A stretch of 64,000 nt of DNA from Cupriavidus taiwanensis (GTDB lineage Bacteria; Pseudomonadota; Gammaproteobacteria; Burkholderiales; Burkholderiaceae). The notes beneath the pieces were generated by a model that made no database searches, was not told the origin of the DNA, and worked only from the letters and a program-made list of their open reading frames with translations. The stretch's first letter is position 1; the number at the start of each line of letters is the position of its first letter. Location of the stretch: contig NZ_LT976854.1 in NCBI RefSeq assembly GCF_900249755.1, positions 246,334-310,333 on the forward strand. The letters are read 5' to 3'. The position numbers and the translations under genes are program-made. Shown here in pieces: positions 35,793-44,693 of this stretch.

Positions 35793-37151
35793 ATGCAGCA
35801 AACATCGACACGGCATGGGGCCGGACTCGGCGCACTGATCCAGGAACGGGATATGTCGTGGTTCCAGATCGCCGCGGTGGCCATCTGCGTCACCATCAAC
35901 ATGCTCGACGGCTTCGACGTGCTGGCGCTGGCACTGACCGCGCCGTCCATCGCGAAGGACTGGGGCCTGAAACCGACGGAACTGGGCGTGCTGTTCAGCG
36001 CCAGTCTCGCGGGCATGGCGATCGGCTCGCTGACCATTGCGCCGGTGGCGGACCGCTGGGGCCGGCGTCCGACGGTACTCGCCTGCCTGGTGCTGCTCAG
36101 CATCGGCATGGTGGCGTCATCGTTCGCGCAGGATGTGCTGCAGCTCGGGCTGCTGCGCTTCGTGACGGGGCTGGGCATCGGCGGCGTGCTGCCGAGCATC
36201 AACACCCTGGTGGCGGAGTATTCTTCCGCCCGCCGGCGTGATCTCAATATCAGCATGATGACGGTCGGGTATTCGGTGGGCGCCACGCTCGGCGGACTGG
36301 CATCGGTGTACCTGGTTACCCATCACGGCTGGCGTTCGGTGTTCCTGGCCGGCGGCGTGCTGTCGATCGCGATGATTCCGGTGGCGCTGGCGCTGCTGCC
36401 GGAATCGCTGGATTTCCTGGTCGCCCGTCGGCCTGCCGGGGCGCTCCCGGCCGTGAACCGGATTCTTGCCCGGCTCGGGCAGGCGGCCGTCGCGGAACTG
36501 CCGCCGCAGCGACAGGGCGCTGCCGGCTTCAGCTTTGCCGCACTGCTGCGTGGCGAGCAGCGCCGCAGCACCGTGCTGGCTTCCGCCGCATTCCTGCTGG
36601 TGATGCTGACGTTCTACTTCCTGCTGAACTGGACGCCGAAGATGCTGGTGGACATGGGCCTGACGGTGCAGAGCGGCATCTCCGGCTCGGTCGTCATGAA
36701 CCTGTCGGGCGTGATCGGCGGCGTTGCGCTGGGATGGCTGACGGCGCGGTTCGGACTCAAGCGCATGGCGATCGCGTACTTTGCGCTCTGCTTCGCCAGC
36801 GTGGTGGTCTTTACCTGGATCGCGCCCACCACCGCCAACCTGATCGCCATGGCCGCCATCATCGGGTTCTTCATGAATGGCGCCGTGGTCTGCCTCTACG
36901 CGCTGGCGCCGCGCGTCTTTCCGCCCGAAGTGCGGGCCACGGGCACCGGCCTGGCGCTGGGGTTCGGCCGCCTGGGCGGAACCATGGGCCCCTATCTCGC
37001 GGGCGTCCTGATCGCTGCCGAATGGTCGCGGACCGCATACTCGGCGGCGCTTGCCGCGCCCATGCTGCTTGCGGCGGTGATCTTCGCCATTGCGCTCGCC
37101 GGCGAGGCCCGCGCGCCGGGCCTCCAGGCCGCCATGGAACCGACCCGCTAG
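35793..37151 (+). CDS. MFS permease, AAHS family, probable 3-hydroxybenzoate/gentisate importer
   Basis: A 452-residue twelve-helix carrier with the AAHS signature INMLDGFDVLALALTAPSIA (DGFD) in helix 1 and APVADRWGRRPTVL in loop 2-3. Its place as the last gene of the gentisate operon suggests it imports 3-hydroxybenzoate or gentisate, as MhbT does. I chose the ATG at 35793, which has GGGAG 8 nt upstream; the earlier in-frame ATG at 35778 overlaps that ribosome binding site. A long hairpin (37160-37185) follows, and then a porin gene. Confidence 0.92.
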   Translation: MQQTSTRHGAGLGALIQERDMSWFQIAAVAICVTINMLDGFDVLALALTAPSIAKDWGLKPTELGVLFSASLAGMAIGSLTIAPVADRWGRRPTVLACLVLLSIGMVASSFAQDVLQLGLLRFVTGLGIGGVLPSINTLVAEYSSARRRDLNISMMTVGYSVGATLGGLASVYLVTHHGWRSVFLAGGVLSIAMIPVALALLPESLDFLVARRPAGALPAVNRILARLGQAAVAELPPQRQGAAGFSFAALLRGEQRRSTVLASAAFLLVMLTFYFLLNWTPKMLVDMGLTVQSGISGSVVMNLSGVIGGVALGWLTARFGLKRMAIAYFALCFASVVVFTWIAPTTANLIAMAAIIGFFMNGAVVCLYALAPRVFPPEVRATGTGLALGFGRLGGTMGPYLAGVLIAAEWSRTAYSAALAAPMLLAAVIFAIALAGEARAPGLQAAMEPTR

Positions 37152-37159
37152 CAGGTCCC

Positions 37160-37185
37160 GGGCCGCGACAGCACGCTCGCGGCCC
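37160..37185 (+). terminator. hairpin between the gentisate permease and the porin gene
   Basis: Nine-base stem GGGCCGCGA / TCGCGGCCC with an 8-nt loop, not followed by a T run. It may stop, slow or stabilise the transcript rather than act as a full terminator. Confidence 0.5.
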
Positions 37186-37278
37186 ATCTTCGCCGAATCC
37201 GAACACCCTGATGCCGCGCAGACGGCAGGGGGAAGCGCACGTCCCGCATCTTCAACACAACAAAAAGCAGAGACATCC

Positions 37279-38370
37279 ATGTTTCGTAGAGCCGTTGCAC
37301 TCGCAGCCACGTCGCTGCTCGGGTCGCCCGTCTGGGCGCAGTCCGTGACGCTGTATGGCGTCGTCGATACCGGCGTCGAATTCGTCAACCGGATCGGCGC
37401 CGCGCATGACAACGTCGTACGCATGCCCAATCTCTCCGGCACCGTGCCGTCCCGATGGGGCCTGCGCGGCACCGAGGATCTCGGCGGCGGGCTCAAGTCC
37501 TTGTTCGTGCTCGAATCGGGCTTCGCGCCCGACAGCGGCGGGGCGAACCAGGGCGGACGCCTGTTCGGCCGCCAGGCCTTTGTGGGCTTGTCGGGCCAAT
37601 GGGGCCAGCTTTCGTTCGGCCGCCAGTACACCATGCTGTTCTGGTCGACGCTCGACTCCGACATCCTGGGGCCCAACACCTTCAGCTCCGGCTCGCTGGA
37701 CAGCTATCTTCCCAATGCCCGCGCCGACAACACCATCGCGTACAAGGGCAAGTTCGGTGGCTTCACCGTCGGCGGTACCTACAGCTTCGGCCGCGACACC
37801 GTCAACGCCGGCCCAAGCCCGTCCGGCACCAACTGCCCCGGAGAAAACCCTGCCGACAGCCGCACCTGCCGCGAATGGTCCGCCATGCTGCGCTACGAAA
37901 CCGCGAACTGGAGCGCGAACGTGGCCTACGATTCCCAGCGCGGCGGCCCCGGCGCCTTTGGCGGCTTGACCAGTGCGGGGCTGCGCGACGACCGGCTGAC
38001 GGTCAACGGCTATGCGATGCTGGGCGACGCCAAGCTGGGCGCCGGATGGATCCGCCGCGACAACCGCGCCAGCGTCACGCCCCGCAGCGACCTGTTCTTC
38101 GTCGGCGGCTCCTACGCCGTTACGCGGGCGATCAGCGTGGACGCTGAAGCGTTCCACTTGCGTTTTCACGGCAGCGGCAACAAGGCATGGCTGTTCGCTG
38201 CGCGTGCCAATTACGCGTTCTCGAAGCGGACCACGGCTTACAGCACGGTTGGCTATATCGATAACCGTGGAGCGCTCAACTATTCCGTCAGTTCGGCGGC
38301 GCCTGGTGCCAATCCTGCGTCGGGAGGGAACCAGATGGGGGTGATGCTGGGGGTGAAGACAGTTTTTTAG
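37279..38370 (+). CDS. outer-membrane porin, Burkholderiales type
   Basis: A 363-residue trimeric porin of the Gram-negative porin (OmpC-like) family. It has a signal peptide ending at PVWAQ, then the standard opening SVTLYGVVDTGVEFVN. Strands such as SRWGLRGTEDLGGGLKSLFV, RLFGRQAFVGLSGQWGQLSFGRQ and the C-terminal MGVMLGVKTVF, ending in Phe as required for Bam recognition, are all present. A 128-nt gap with a hairpin separates it from the gentisate permease. It may widen outer-membrane uptake of the aromatic acid. Confidence 0.94.
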   Translation: MFRRAVALAATSLLGSPVWAQSVTLYGVVDTGVEFVNRIGAAHDNVVRMPNLSGTVPSRWGLRGTEDLGGGLKSLFVLESGFAPDSGGANQGGRLFGRQAFVGLSGQWGQLSFGRQYTMLFWSTLDSDILGPNTFSSGSLDSYLPNARADNTIAYKGKFGGFTVGGTYSFGRDTVNAGPSPSGTNCPGENPADSRTCREWSAMLRYETANWSANVAYDSQRGGPGAFGGLTSAGLRDDRLTVNGYAMLGDAKLGAGWIRRDNRASVTPRSDLFFVGGSYAVTRAISVDAEAFHLRFHGSGNKAWLFAARANYAFSKRTTAYSTVGYIDNRGALNYSVSSAAPGANPASGGNQMGVMLGVKTVF

Positions 38371-38401
38371 TGGGTGGCACAAGTGTGCGCGGTCGCCGGA
38401 A

Positions 38402-39313
38402 CTAGCCTGAAGGCTGGGCCAACTCCGCCAACAGCCAATGTTTGAAGACCTCAAAAGAGTCGTGCTGGCGAATTCGCCTGGGGTAGACCAGGTGATGTCC
38501 AACGTATTGCACGTCCTGGGTCTTGCCGCGCAACGGGCACACCAGGTGGCCCTTTGCCAGTTCTCGCTCGGCAAGCAACGTCGATTCCAGCACGACGCCG
38601 AGGCCATCCGCTGCGGCCGAAATGGCCATTGAACTGCGGTCGAACCGCAAGCCGTAGTGATGCGGCGGCAGCAGCCGGTTGGCTTCGAACCAGCCCTTCC
38701 ACTGGAACATCTGCAGGTCGCACTGGATCAGCGTTTGCTGGTACAGGTCTTCGGCGGTCTGGATCTGCTGCGCGATTTCCGGCGTGCACAGCGGAGTGAG
38801 TTTTTCCATCGCCAGGGGCACCTTCTCGTATGGCGATGGCTTCGGTTCGCCGTAGACGATATCGAAATCAAAGTCATCATTCTCGAAGCGCGCGTACTCC
38901 GTGCTCGCCGAGATTCGCAAATCGATTTGCGGATGGTCTCTGACGAAGCGCGCGAGCCGCGGCAGCAACCACTGCGTGGCAAAGGTCGGCGCGGTATGCA
39001 AGCGCAGTGGAGCCGGCTCGTCCGCGGTCACCAGCGCAAAGCCGCGCCGCATTTCTTCCAGACCTCGTTGGACATGCTCCAGCAGCGTCTCGCCTTCGCG
39101 GGTCAGCCTGACCTCCCGGGTGCTCCGTTCGAATAACCGCAAGGCGACCATCTCTTCCAGCTTTCTGATGGAGTGGCTCACAGCGCTCGGAGACAGGTCG
39201 AGCTCGTCGGCTGCCAGTGCGAATGAGCACGTGCGTCCCGCTGCCTCAAACACCCGCAACGACGGCAACGGGACCTTACGCAGGGACTGGATTCGTGAAG
39301 TGGATTCATCCAT
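38402..39313 (-). CDS. LysR-family transcriptional regulator (GcvA-like)
   Basis: A 303-residue regulator. The N-terminal winged helix is GcvA-like: LPSLRVFEAAGRTCSFALAA, DELDLSPSAVSHSIRKLE and LFERSTREVRLTREGETLL. The effector domain begins with LRLHTAPTFATQWLLPRLAR and includes DFDIVYGEP, both typical of this subgroup. I chose the ATG at 39313 because the 18 residues before it in the longer frame do not fit the family. It is divergent from the split transketolase operon starting at 39462 and probably controls it. It is convergent with the porin gene. Confidence 0.92.
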   Translation of the reverse strand: MDESTSRIQSLRKVPLPSLRVFEAAGRTCSFALAADELDLSPSAVSHSIRKLEEMVALRLFERSTREVRLTREGETLLEHVQRGLEEMRRGFALVTADEPAPLRLHTAPTFATQWLLPRLARFVRDHPQIDLRISASTEYARFENDDFDFDIVYGEPKPSPYEKVPLAMEKLTPLCTPEIAQQIQTAEDLYQQTLIQCDLQMFQWKGWFEANRLLPPHHYGLRFDRSSMAISAAADGLGVVLESTLLAERELAKGHLVCPLRGKTQDVQYVGHHLVYPRRIRQHDSFEVFKHWLLAELAQPSG

Positions 39314-39461
39314 TGCTGCAAACGTTTCTTTTGTAGGGCCGAAATCCCGATGATAGCCTTCACGCAACCTCTGCAGCGGGCCGGCGATTCATGAACGTGC
39401 CTCACGTTAACCCTGACGAGCGCCGCCTGCGAGAGTGATGCCAAACCAAGGAACGGAGACA

Positions 39462-40334
39462 ATGACAGCACTTCAGTCACCTCAGGCGACAACCCCGTCG
39501 CACGCAACCGTCGCGCACCATGCATGGCGCATTCGGCGCTTTGCCCTGCGCATGGGCGAGGTCCAGGGCCAGGGCTATATAGGCCAGGCCCTGGGCTATG
39601 CCGATGTCCTGGCAACGGCGTATTGCCATGCCATGCAACTGCGGCCCGCGCAACCGGAGTGGGAAGGGCGGGATCGCTTCCTGCTGTCGCATGGCCACTA
39701 CGCCATCGCGCTCTACGCCGCCCTGATCGAGGCCGGCATTATCGACGAGGCGGAGCTCGAAACCTACGGCTCGGACGACAGCCGCCTGCCAATGTCCGGG
39801 ATGGCGACGTACACGCCGGGTATGGAAATCTCCGGTGGCTCCCTCGGCCAGGGACTGGCCATCGGCGTCGGCATGGCGCTCGGCCTGCGCATGAAGGGCA
39901 GCCCGGCCTTTGTCTACAACTCGATGTCCGACGGCGAACTGAATGAGGGCGCTACGTGGGAAGCTGCGCTGTCCGCCGCGCACCACAGGCTTGGCAATCT
40001 GATTGCGCTGGTCGATATCAACCGCCAGCAGGCAGACGGCGTCTCGCACGAAGTGCTGGGCTTCGAGCCGGCCCACGACAAGTGGCGTGCCTTCGGCTGG
40101 CATGTCCAGCGCGTCGACGGCAATGACCTGCCGGCCGTGATCGAGGCCTTTGACCGGGCCCGTGCCGTGAAGGAACCGGTGCCCCGCGTGATTCTCTTCG
40201 ACACGCTGATGGGCAAGGGCGTGCCGTTCCTGGAAGCGCGCGAGAAGAACCATTTCATTCGCGTAGAAGCAGACGAGTGGCAACAGGCCATCGCCGACCT
40301 GGATGCCAACTACGCCACGGGAGCCCGCCAATGA
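39462..40334 (+). CDS. transketolase-like enzyme, N-terminal (ThDP-binding) subunit
   Basis: A 290-residue protein equal to the first domain of transketolase. It shows FLLSHGHYAIALYAALIEAG, GSLGQGLAIGVGMALGLRMKG and the ThDP/Mg motif region SDGELNEGATWEAALSAAHH ending in VDINRQQ. The HGH motif and the G-x-L-N-E-G stretch bind the cofactor. The start at 39462 is set by GGAACGGAGAC. The partner subunit begins in the overlapping ATGA at 40331. Split transketolases are known in catabolic operons, for example AptA/AptB for apulose 4-phosphate; the substrate here is unknown. The LysR gene is divergent from it. Confidence 0.9.
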   Translation: MTALQSPQATTPSHATVAHHAWRIRRFALRMGEVQGQGYIGQALGYADVLATAYCHAMQLRPAQPEWEGRDRFLLSHGHYAIALYAALIEAGIIDEAELETYGSDDSRLPMSGMATYTPGMEISGGSLGQGLAIGVGMALGLRMKGSPAFVYNSMSDGELNEGATWEAALSAAHHRLGNLIALVDINRQQADGVSHEVLGFEPAHDKWRAFGWHVQRVDGNDLPAVIEAFDRARAVKEPVPRVILFDTLMGKGVPFLEAREKNHFIRVEADEWQQAIADLDANYATGARQ

Positions 40335-41335
40335 GCGCCGCCACGACTACCTCCAAGCCGCGCCTGACGACGTCGGCCATGATCGCCTCGATTGCCGCCG
40401 AAGGGCAGCGCACGCGCACCGCGCCGTTCGGCCATGCCCTGGTGGCCGAAGCCGAAAAGCGGCCCGAGATCGTCGGCATGACGGCCGACCTGTCGAAGTA
40501 CACCGACCTGCATATCTTCAACCAGGCCTTCCCCGAGCGCCATTTGCAGATGGGGATGGCCGAGCAACTGCTGATGGCGGCCGCAGGCGGCATGGCGAAA
40601 GAAGGGTTCATGCCGTTCGCGACCACGTACGCGGTGTTCGCCACGCGGCGCGCCTACGACTTCATTCATCAGGTCATTGCGGAAGAGAACCTCAACGTCA
40701 AGATCTGCGCCGCGCTGCCCGGCCTCACCACTGGCTACGGCCCCAGCCACCAGGCCACCGAAGACATTGCCCTGATGCGGGGCATCCCCGGCCTGACCAT
40801 CGTGGATCCTTGCGACGCGCTGGATACCGAGCAGGCGGTGTCTGCCATTGCCGGGCACAAGGGCCCGGTCTACATGCGCCTGCTGCGCGGCAAGGTACCC
40901 CTGGTCCTGGACGAATACGACTACAAGTTCGAACTCGGCAAGGCCAAGCTGCTGCGTGACGGCAAGGACGTGCTGATCATTGCCACCGGCCTGATGACCA
41001 TGCGCGCACTGGAGGTCGCTGACGCCATGTCTGGCGGCGCCGCCGACGTGGCTGTGCTGCACGTACCGACGATCAAGCCGCTTGACGAAGCGACCATCAT
41101 CGAACAATGCCGCCGCGCCGGACGACTGGTGGTAGTGGCGGAGAACCACAGCCGCGTGGGCGGGCTCTCCGAAGCCGTTGCCATGACGCTGATGCAGGCA
41201 CGCCTGCAACCAGAATTCCGTGTCGTGGCGCTGCCGGACCAGTTTCTCGACGCCGGCGCCCTGCCCACGCTGCATGACCGCTACGGCATCTCGACCGCGG
41301 CGATGGTGCAGAACATCGAGCAATGGCTGAAGTAA
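40331..41335 (+). CDS. transketolase-like enzyme, C-terminal subunit
   Basis: A 334-residue protein equal to the pyrimidine-binding and C-terminal domains of transketolase. It includes GMTADLSKYTDLHIFNQAFP, the catalytic Glu region MGMAEQLLMAAAGGMAKEG, GYGPSHQATEDIALMRGIPG and a C-terminal domain with ATGLMTMRALEVADAM. The ATG overlaps the stop of the N-terminal subunit gene (ATGA), consistent with coupled translation and a heteromer. The next gene, a hydroxyacid dehydrogenase, begins 11 nt after its stop. Confidence 0.92.
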   Translation: MSAATTTSKPRLTTSAMIASIAAEGQRTRTAPFGHALVAEAEKRPEIVGMTADLSKYTDLHIFNQAFPERHLQMGMAEQLLMAAAGGMAKEGFMPFATTYAVFATRRAYDFIHQVIAEENLNVKICAALPGLTTGYGPSHQATEDIALMRGIPGLTIVDPCDALDTEQAVSAIAGHKGPVYMRLLRGKVPLVLDEYDYKFELGKAKLLRDGKDVLIIATGLMTMRALEVADAMSGGAADVAVLHVPTIKPLDEATIIEQCRRAGRLVVVAENHSRVGGLSEAVAMTLMQARLQPEFRVVALPDQFLDAGALPTLHDRYGISTAAMVQNIEQWLK

Positions 41336-41346
41336 AGGATGCATGC

Positions 41347-42204
41347 ATGAAAGTCAATGTCATCGGACTGGGCGCGATCGGGCTGCCCATGGCCCTGCAG
41401 ATTCATCGCGCCGGCCACACTGTCGCCGGCATGGATGTCATGGAAGCTGCGTGCGAGAAGGCCGCAGCGCAGGGCATGACCGCGGTCAATCGCGTGTCGG
41501 ATCTTCCTGCAAGCGAGACCGTGGTCGTCATGGTCGCCACGCCGGAGCAACTGGCAAGACTGGTCGAAGAGGCTGTCGAAACCGCGCCCGCCGGGCTGGC
41601 CGGCCAGCACTGGATCATCATGTCGACCGTCGGACCGTGCAGCGTCCGTGAACAAGGCGAGCGGCTGCGCAGCGCGGGCGCACGCGTCGTGGATGCGCCA
41701 GTCACCGGCGGGGTGGCGCGGGCACGCACTGGCGAGCTGGTCATCTTCGCCGCTGGCAATGCCGCCGACATCGAAGCCGTGCGGCCGGTGCTGGAAGCGA
41801 TGGGCGCTGTGCGCCATACGGGCGCGATGCTGGGCGACGGCCAGGCCATCAAGGTCGTCAATCAGCACCTGTGCTCGGTGCATATCGTGGCGGCCGCGGA
41901 GGCGCTCAGCCTGGCGCGCTCGCTTGGCCTCGATCCGGCGCAAGTGCTGCCGCTGATCGAAAAGGGCGCAGCCGGGTCATGGATGCTGTCCGACCGGGGT
42001 CCGCGCATGCTGCAGGGTACCGACGTGGAGGTAACCAGCGCGATCAACATCTTCGTCAAGGACAGTGGCCTGGTCGCGGATGCGGCGCGTGGCTGCGACG
42101 CACAGGTCCCGCTTCTCGACATCGCTCATGCACGCTATTGCCAGGCAGCAGACGCGGGTCTGGGCGCTCATGACGACAGCCGGGTCATCGAAACCTGGCA
42201 ATAG
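41347..42204 (+). CDS. beta-hydroxyacid dehydrogenase (6-phosphogluconate/3-hydroxyisobutyrate dehydrogenase family)
   Basis: A 285-residue NAD(P)-dependent dehydrogenase. It has the Rossmann motif MKVNVIGLGAIGLPMALQIH, the substrate-binding DAPVTGGVARARTGELVIFA and the catalytic Lys region GDGQAIKVVNQHLCSVHI, all conserved in this family, followed by the helical C-terminal dimer domain. It should oxidise a 3-hydroxy acid or the reverse. The start at 41347 has AAAGGA upstream. It belongs to the operon with the split transketolase and the MHS permease, and probably works on the same sugar acid or aldol-type substrate. Confidence 0.9.
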   Translation: MKVNVIGLGAIGLPMALQIHRAGHTVAGMDVMEAACEKAAAQGMTAVNRVSDLPASETVVVMVATPEQLARLVEEAVETAPAGLAGQHWIIMSTVGPCSVREQGERLRSAGARVVDAPVTGGVARARTGELVIFAAGNAADIEAVRPVLEAMGAVRHTGAMLGDGQAIKVVNQHLCSVHIVAAAEALSLARSLGLDPAQVLPLIEKGAAGSWMLSDRGPRMLQGTDVEVTSAINIFVKDSGLVADAARGCDAQVPLLDIAHARYCQAADAGLGAHDDSRVIETWQ

Positions 42205-42282
42205 CGCGTCCCGGCGCCCAAACATATGGCGGCATGGGCAAAGATGCTCCGCCGCCAGCTATAAAGAGATTGGAGACAACCC

Positions 42283-43608
42283 ATGACCACAGTGACATCC
42301 ACAGGCGCGCCAGAGCGGGACGGTGCCGTCAAAGTATCCATCGCGTCAATGATCGGCTCCGCGGTGGAAAGCTACGATTTCTTCATCTATGGCACGGCCG
42401 CCGCCGGCTGGTTCGGCAAGGTCTTTTTCCATACCACCGAGCCCATCGTCGGCATCCTCGCTGCCTTCGCCACGCTGGCGGTCGGCTTCTTCATGCGGCC
42501 GCTTGGCGGCTACCTGGCCGGCCATTACGGTGACCGCATCGGCCGCAAAGCCGTGTTGTTCTGGTCACTGCTGGCAATGGGCGGCGCCACCGTATTGATT
42601 GGCGCGTTGCCTACCTATGAACAGGCCGGCGTCATCGCGCCCATCCTCCTGATCCTGCTGCGGATGATCCAGGGCATTGGCTTTGGTGCCGAGTGGGGCG
42701 GCGCCGTCCTGATGGCATGCGAGCATGCGCCGCCGCGTCGCCGCGGCTTCTTCGGCGCCGTGCCGCAGATCGGCATTCCGATGGGCCTGCTGATGGCCAA
42801 TGGCGCGTTCCTGTTGTCCGCCGCGCTGTTCGAAGGCGATTGGGTATGGCGCATGCCCTTCCTGGTCTCGATCGTGATGGTGGTCATCGGCATCTTCATT
42901 CGCCTGAGCGTGAAGGAATCGCCGGACTTCGAGGCGATGAAGGCAGGGAACACGATCGTCAAACAGCCGGCCATGGAAGTGCTGCGCAACGACTGGCGCA
43001 AGGTCCTGCGCATTATCGGCGTGCGGTTGGCCGAGACCGGCGGCTATTACATCACGACGAGCTTCATGCTGTCATATGTAGTCCTGGCGCAGGTCTCGAC
43101 CAGGGAAAACGTTCTCTGGGGCACGATGATCGGTTCCGCGCTTGGTCTGGTCAGCCACCTGATCTACGGCGCCTGGAGCGATCGCATCGGGCGTCGCCCG
43201 GTCTTCTTCATCGGCGCGCTGTTTACGATCGCCTTCGGCATCCCGATGTTCATGCTGATCAACACCGGCGCGGCCATCATGGTGGTGACCGCCATCTCGC
43301 TGTCCTTGTTGCTGAGCCATGACCCGATCTTTGCAGTCGAGCCAAGCTGGTTTGCCGAACAGTTCCCGCCCAATGTGCGATCGTCCGGCATCTCGCTGGG
43401 ATACAACGGTGCATCACTGGTGGCCGGCACGCTGCCGTTCGTTGCGACCGGCTTGTACGGGATGGTGGGATGGATGGGTCCGGCGGTGCTGTTCTCGCTG
43501 CTCGGGGTGATCTCCACCCTGTGCGCATTGACCATGCGTGAGACAGCACCAGCGCTGGCGGAACGAGACCCGACGATCGCACGGGCGCACCGGCCTGTCG
43601 TGGGCTGA
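42283..43608 (+). CDS. MFS permease, metabolite:H+ symporter (MHS) family
   Basis: A 441-residue twelve-helix carrier. The opening SMIGSAVESYDFFIYGTAAA, with its conserved SxxEWYDF-like helix 1, and the loop motif GHYGDRIGRKAVLFWSLL, plus RMIQGIGFGAEWGGAVLMAC, are the signature of MHS carriers such as those for alpha-ketoglutarate, proline/betaine or shikimate. It takes up organic acids or polyols with protons. RBS GGAG precedes the ATG. It is the last gene of the transketolase operon and presumably imports its substrate. Confidence 0.93.
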   Translation: MTTVTSTGAPERDGAVKVSIASMIGSAVESYDFFIYGTAAAGWFGKVFFHTTEPIVGILAAFATLAVGFFMRPLGGYLAGHYGDRIGRKAVLFWSLLAMGGATVLIGALPTYEQAGVIAPILLILLRMIQGIGFGAEWGGAVLMACEHAPPRRRGFFGAVPQIGIPMGLLMANGAFLLSAALFEGDWVWRMPFLVSIVMVVIGIFIRLSVKESPDFEAMKAGNTIVKQPAMEVLRNDWRKVLRIIGVRLAETGGYYITTSFMLSYVVLAQVSTRENVLWGTMIGSALGLVSHLIYGAWSDRIGRRPVFFIGALFTIAFGIPMFMLINTGAAIMVVTAISLSLLLSHDPIFAVEPSWFAEQFPPNVRSSGISLGYNGASLVAGTLPFVATGLYGMVGWMGPAVLFSLLGVISTLCALTMRETAPALAERDPTIARAHRPVVG

Positions 43609-43634
43609 TGGGAGAGATTGCTTGATGTGCGAAA

Positions 43635-43659
43635 GGCCCGTGGCTTTGTTTGACGGGCC
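43635..43659. terminator. possible bidirectional terminator between convergent operons
   Basis: Seven-base stem GGCCCGT / ACGGGCC with an 11-nt loop, in the gap between the MHS permease (plus) and the 2-hydroxyacid dehydrogenase (minus). No long T run follows in either direction. Confidence 0.4.
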
Positions 43660-43742
43660 AACGCTTGTCATGACGCCTGGCATATGGAAGATGCGCAGCG
43701 CCCCGGCCGAAAGGCGGGCGCTGCTGCCAGTCCGCCAGCGCG

Positions 43743-44693
43743 CTACGAAGCGGCCTCGCCAAGGACCCTGAGGATGTTCTGCGCCGCCGCTACGCCCATC
43801 TCCCGGTACGCCGCCGTGGTGGTGCCACCGATGTGCGGGGTGAGAATGCTGTTCGGTGCCGACGCCAGTGGGGAGCCCGGTGGTAGTGGTTCGACATCGA
43901 AGCAATCCAGGCCAGCAAAGACGCGCCCTTCGTTCAGCGCTTCAACCAGGTCCTTCTCTTCAAAGAGACCGGCACGGGCGGTGTTCACGACGATCGCTCC
44001 CGGCTTTAGCATTGCCAGTCGTTCCCTGTTGAGCAGATTGCGTGTCTGCGGCGTCAGGGGGCAGTGCAGCGACACCACTTGCGCCGACCTCAGCAAAGGC
44101 TCCAAAGCCATAAGTTCCACATATCCCGGGAGCTTTGGTGGGTCTGCGTAGGGATCGTGCAGTACAACGCGCATGCCAATAGCGTGGGCAATGGCGGCGA
44201 CCTTCATGCCAATCGAGCCTCCACCGATGAGGCCGAGCACGCTGCCGGCCAGCTCCAGGCCCTGGTAGGTGTCCTTGTCCCAATGGCCTTCGCGAAGTCG
44301 GGCATCGAGTGGAACAATGCGACGTGCACAAGCCATCATCAGGCATACCGCCTGCTCAGCTACTGCCTGGCTGTTCGAACCCAGTGCGGCTATGACCGGA
44401 ATCCCCAGCGTTTTCGCTGCCGCGGCATCGATGTTGTCGATGCCAACCCCGTGCTTGGCGATGACCTTCAACTGCGGGGTTGCGGCCTCGATTACCTTTC
44501 CGGAGACGTTGCCGTAGCGGACCAGGATTGCTACGGGCTTCAACTCTTGCGCCATAGCAGCCAGTTCTGACTCGCTGGAACGGACGTCCGCATAAACGAC
44601 GTCGAAGTCAGATAGCATCGATACGGCATCAGGGTGCAGCCCGGCGGCCGTTACCAGAATCGTGTTGCGACCATTCGTCTTGTGTACTTGCAT
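43743..44693 (-). CDS. D-2-hydroxyacid dehydrogenase (phosphoglycerate dehydrogenase-like)
   Basis: A 316-residue NAD-dependent dehydrogenase. It has KVIAKHGVGIDNIDAAAAKT, the NAD motif LGLIGGGSIGMKVAAIA with the acidic D after strand 2 (LHDPYAD), the catalytic Arg in NTARAGLFEEKDL, the Glu in DVEPLPPGSPL and the catalytic His in LTPHIGGTTTAAYREMG. The C-terminal ACT domain of SerA is missing. The start at 44693 has AGGAG 8 nt upstream, which lies inside the preceding RraA-like gene, and the two genes overlap by 43 nt. It closes the minus-strand operon with the RraA-like protein and the Bug receptor. Confidence 0.9.
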   Translation of the reverse strand: MQVHKTNGRNTILVTAAGLHPDAVSMLSDFDVVYADVRSSESELAAMAQELKPVAILVRYGNVSGKVIEAATPQLKVIAKHGVGIDNIDAAAAKTLGIPVIAALGSNSQAVAEQAVCLMMACARRIVPLDARLREGHWDKDTYQGLELAGSVLGLIGGGSIGMKVAAIAHAIGMRVVLHDPYADPPKLPGYVELMALEPLLRSAQVVSLHCPLTPQTRNLLNRERLAMLKPGAIVVNTARAGLFEEKDLVEALNEGRVFAGLDCFDVEPLPPGSPLASAPNSILTPHIGGTTTAAYREMGVAAAQNILRVLGEAAS

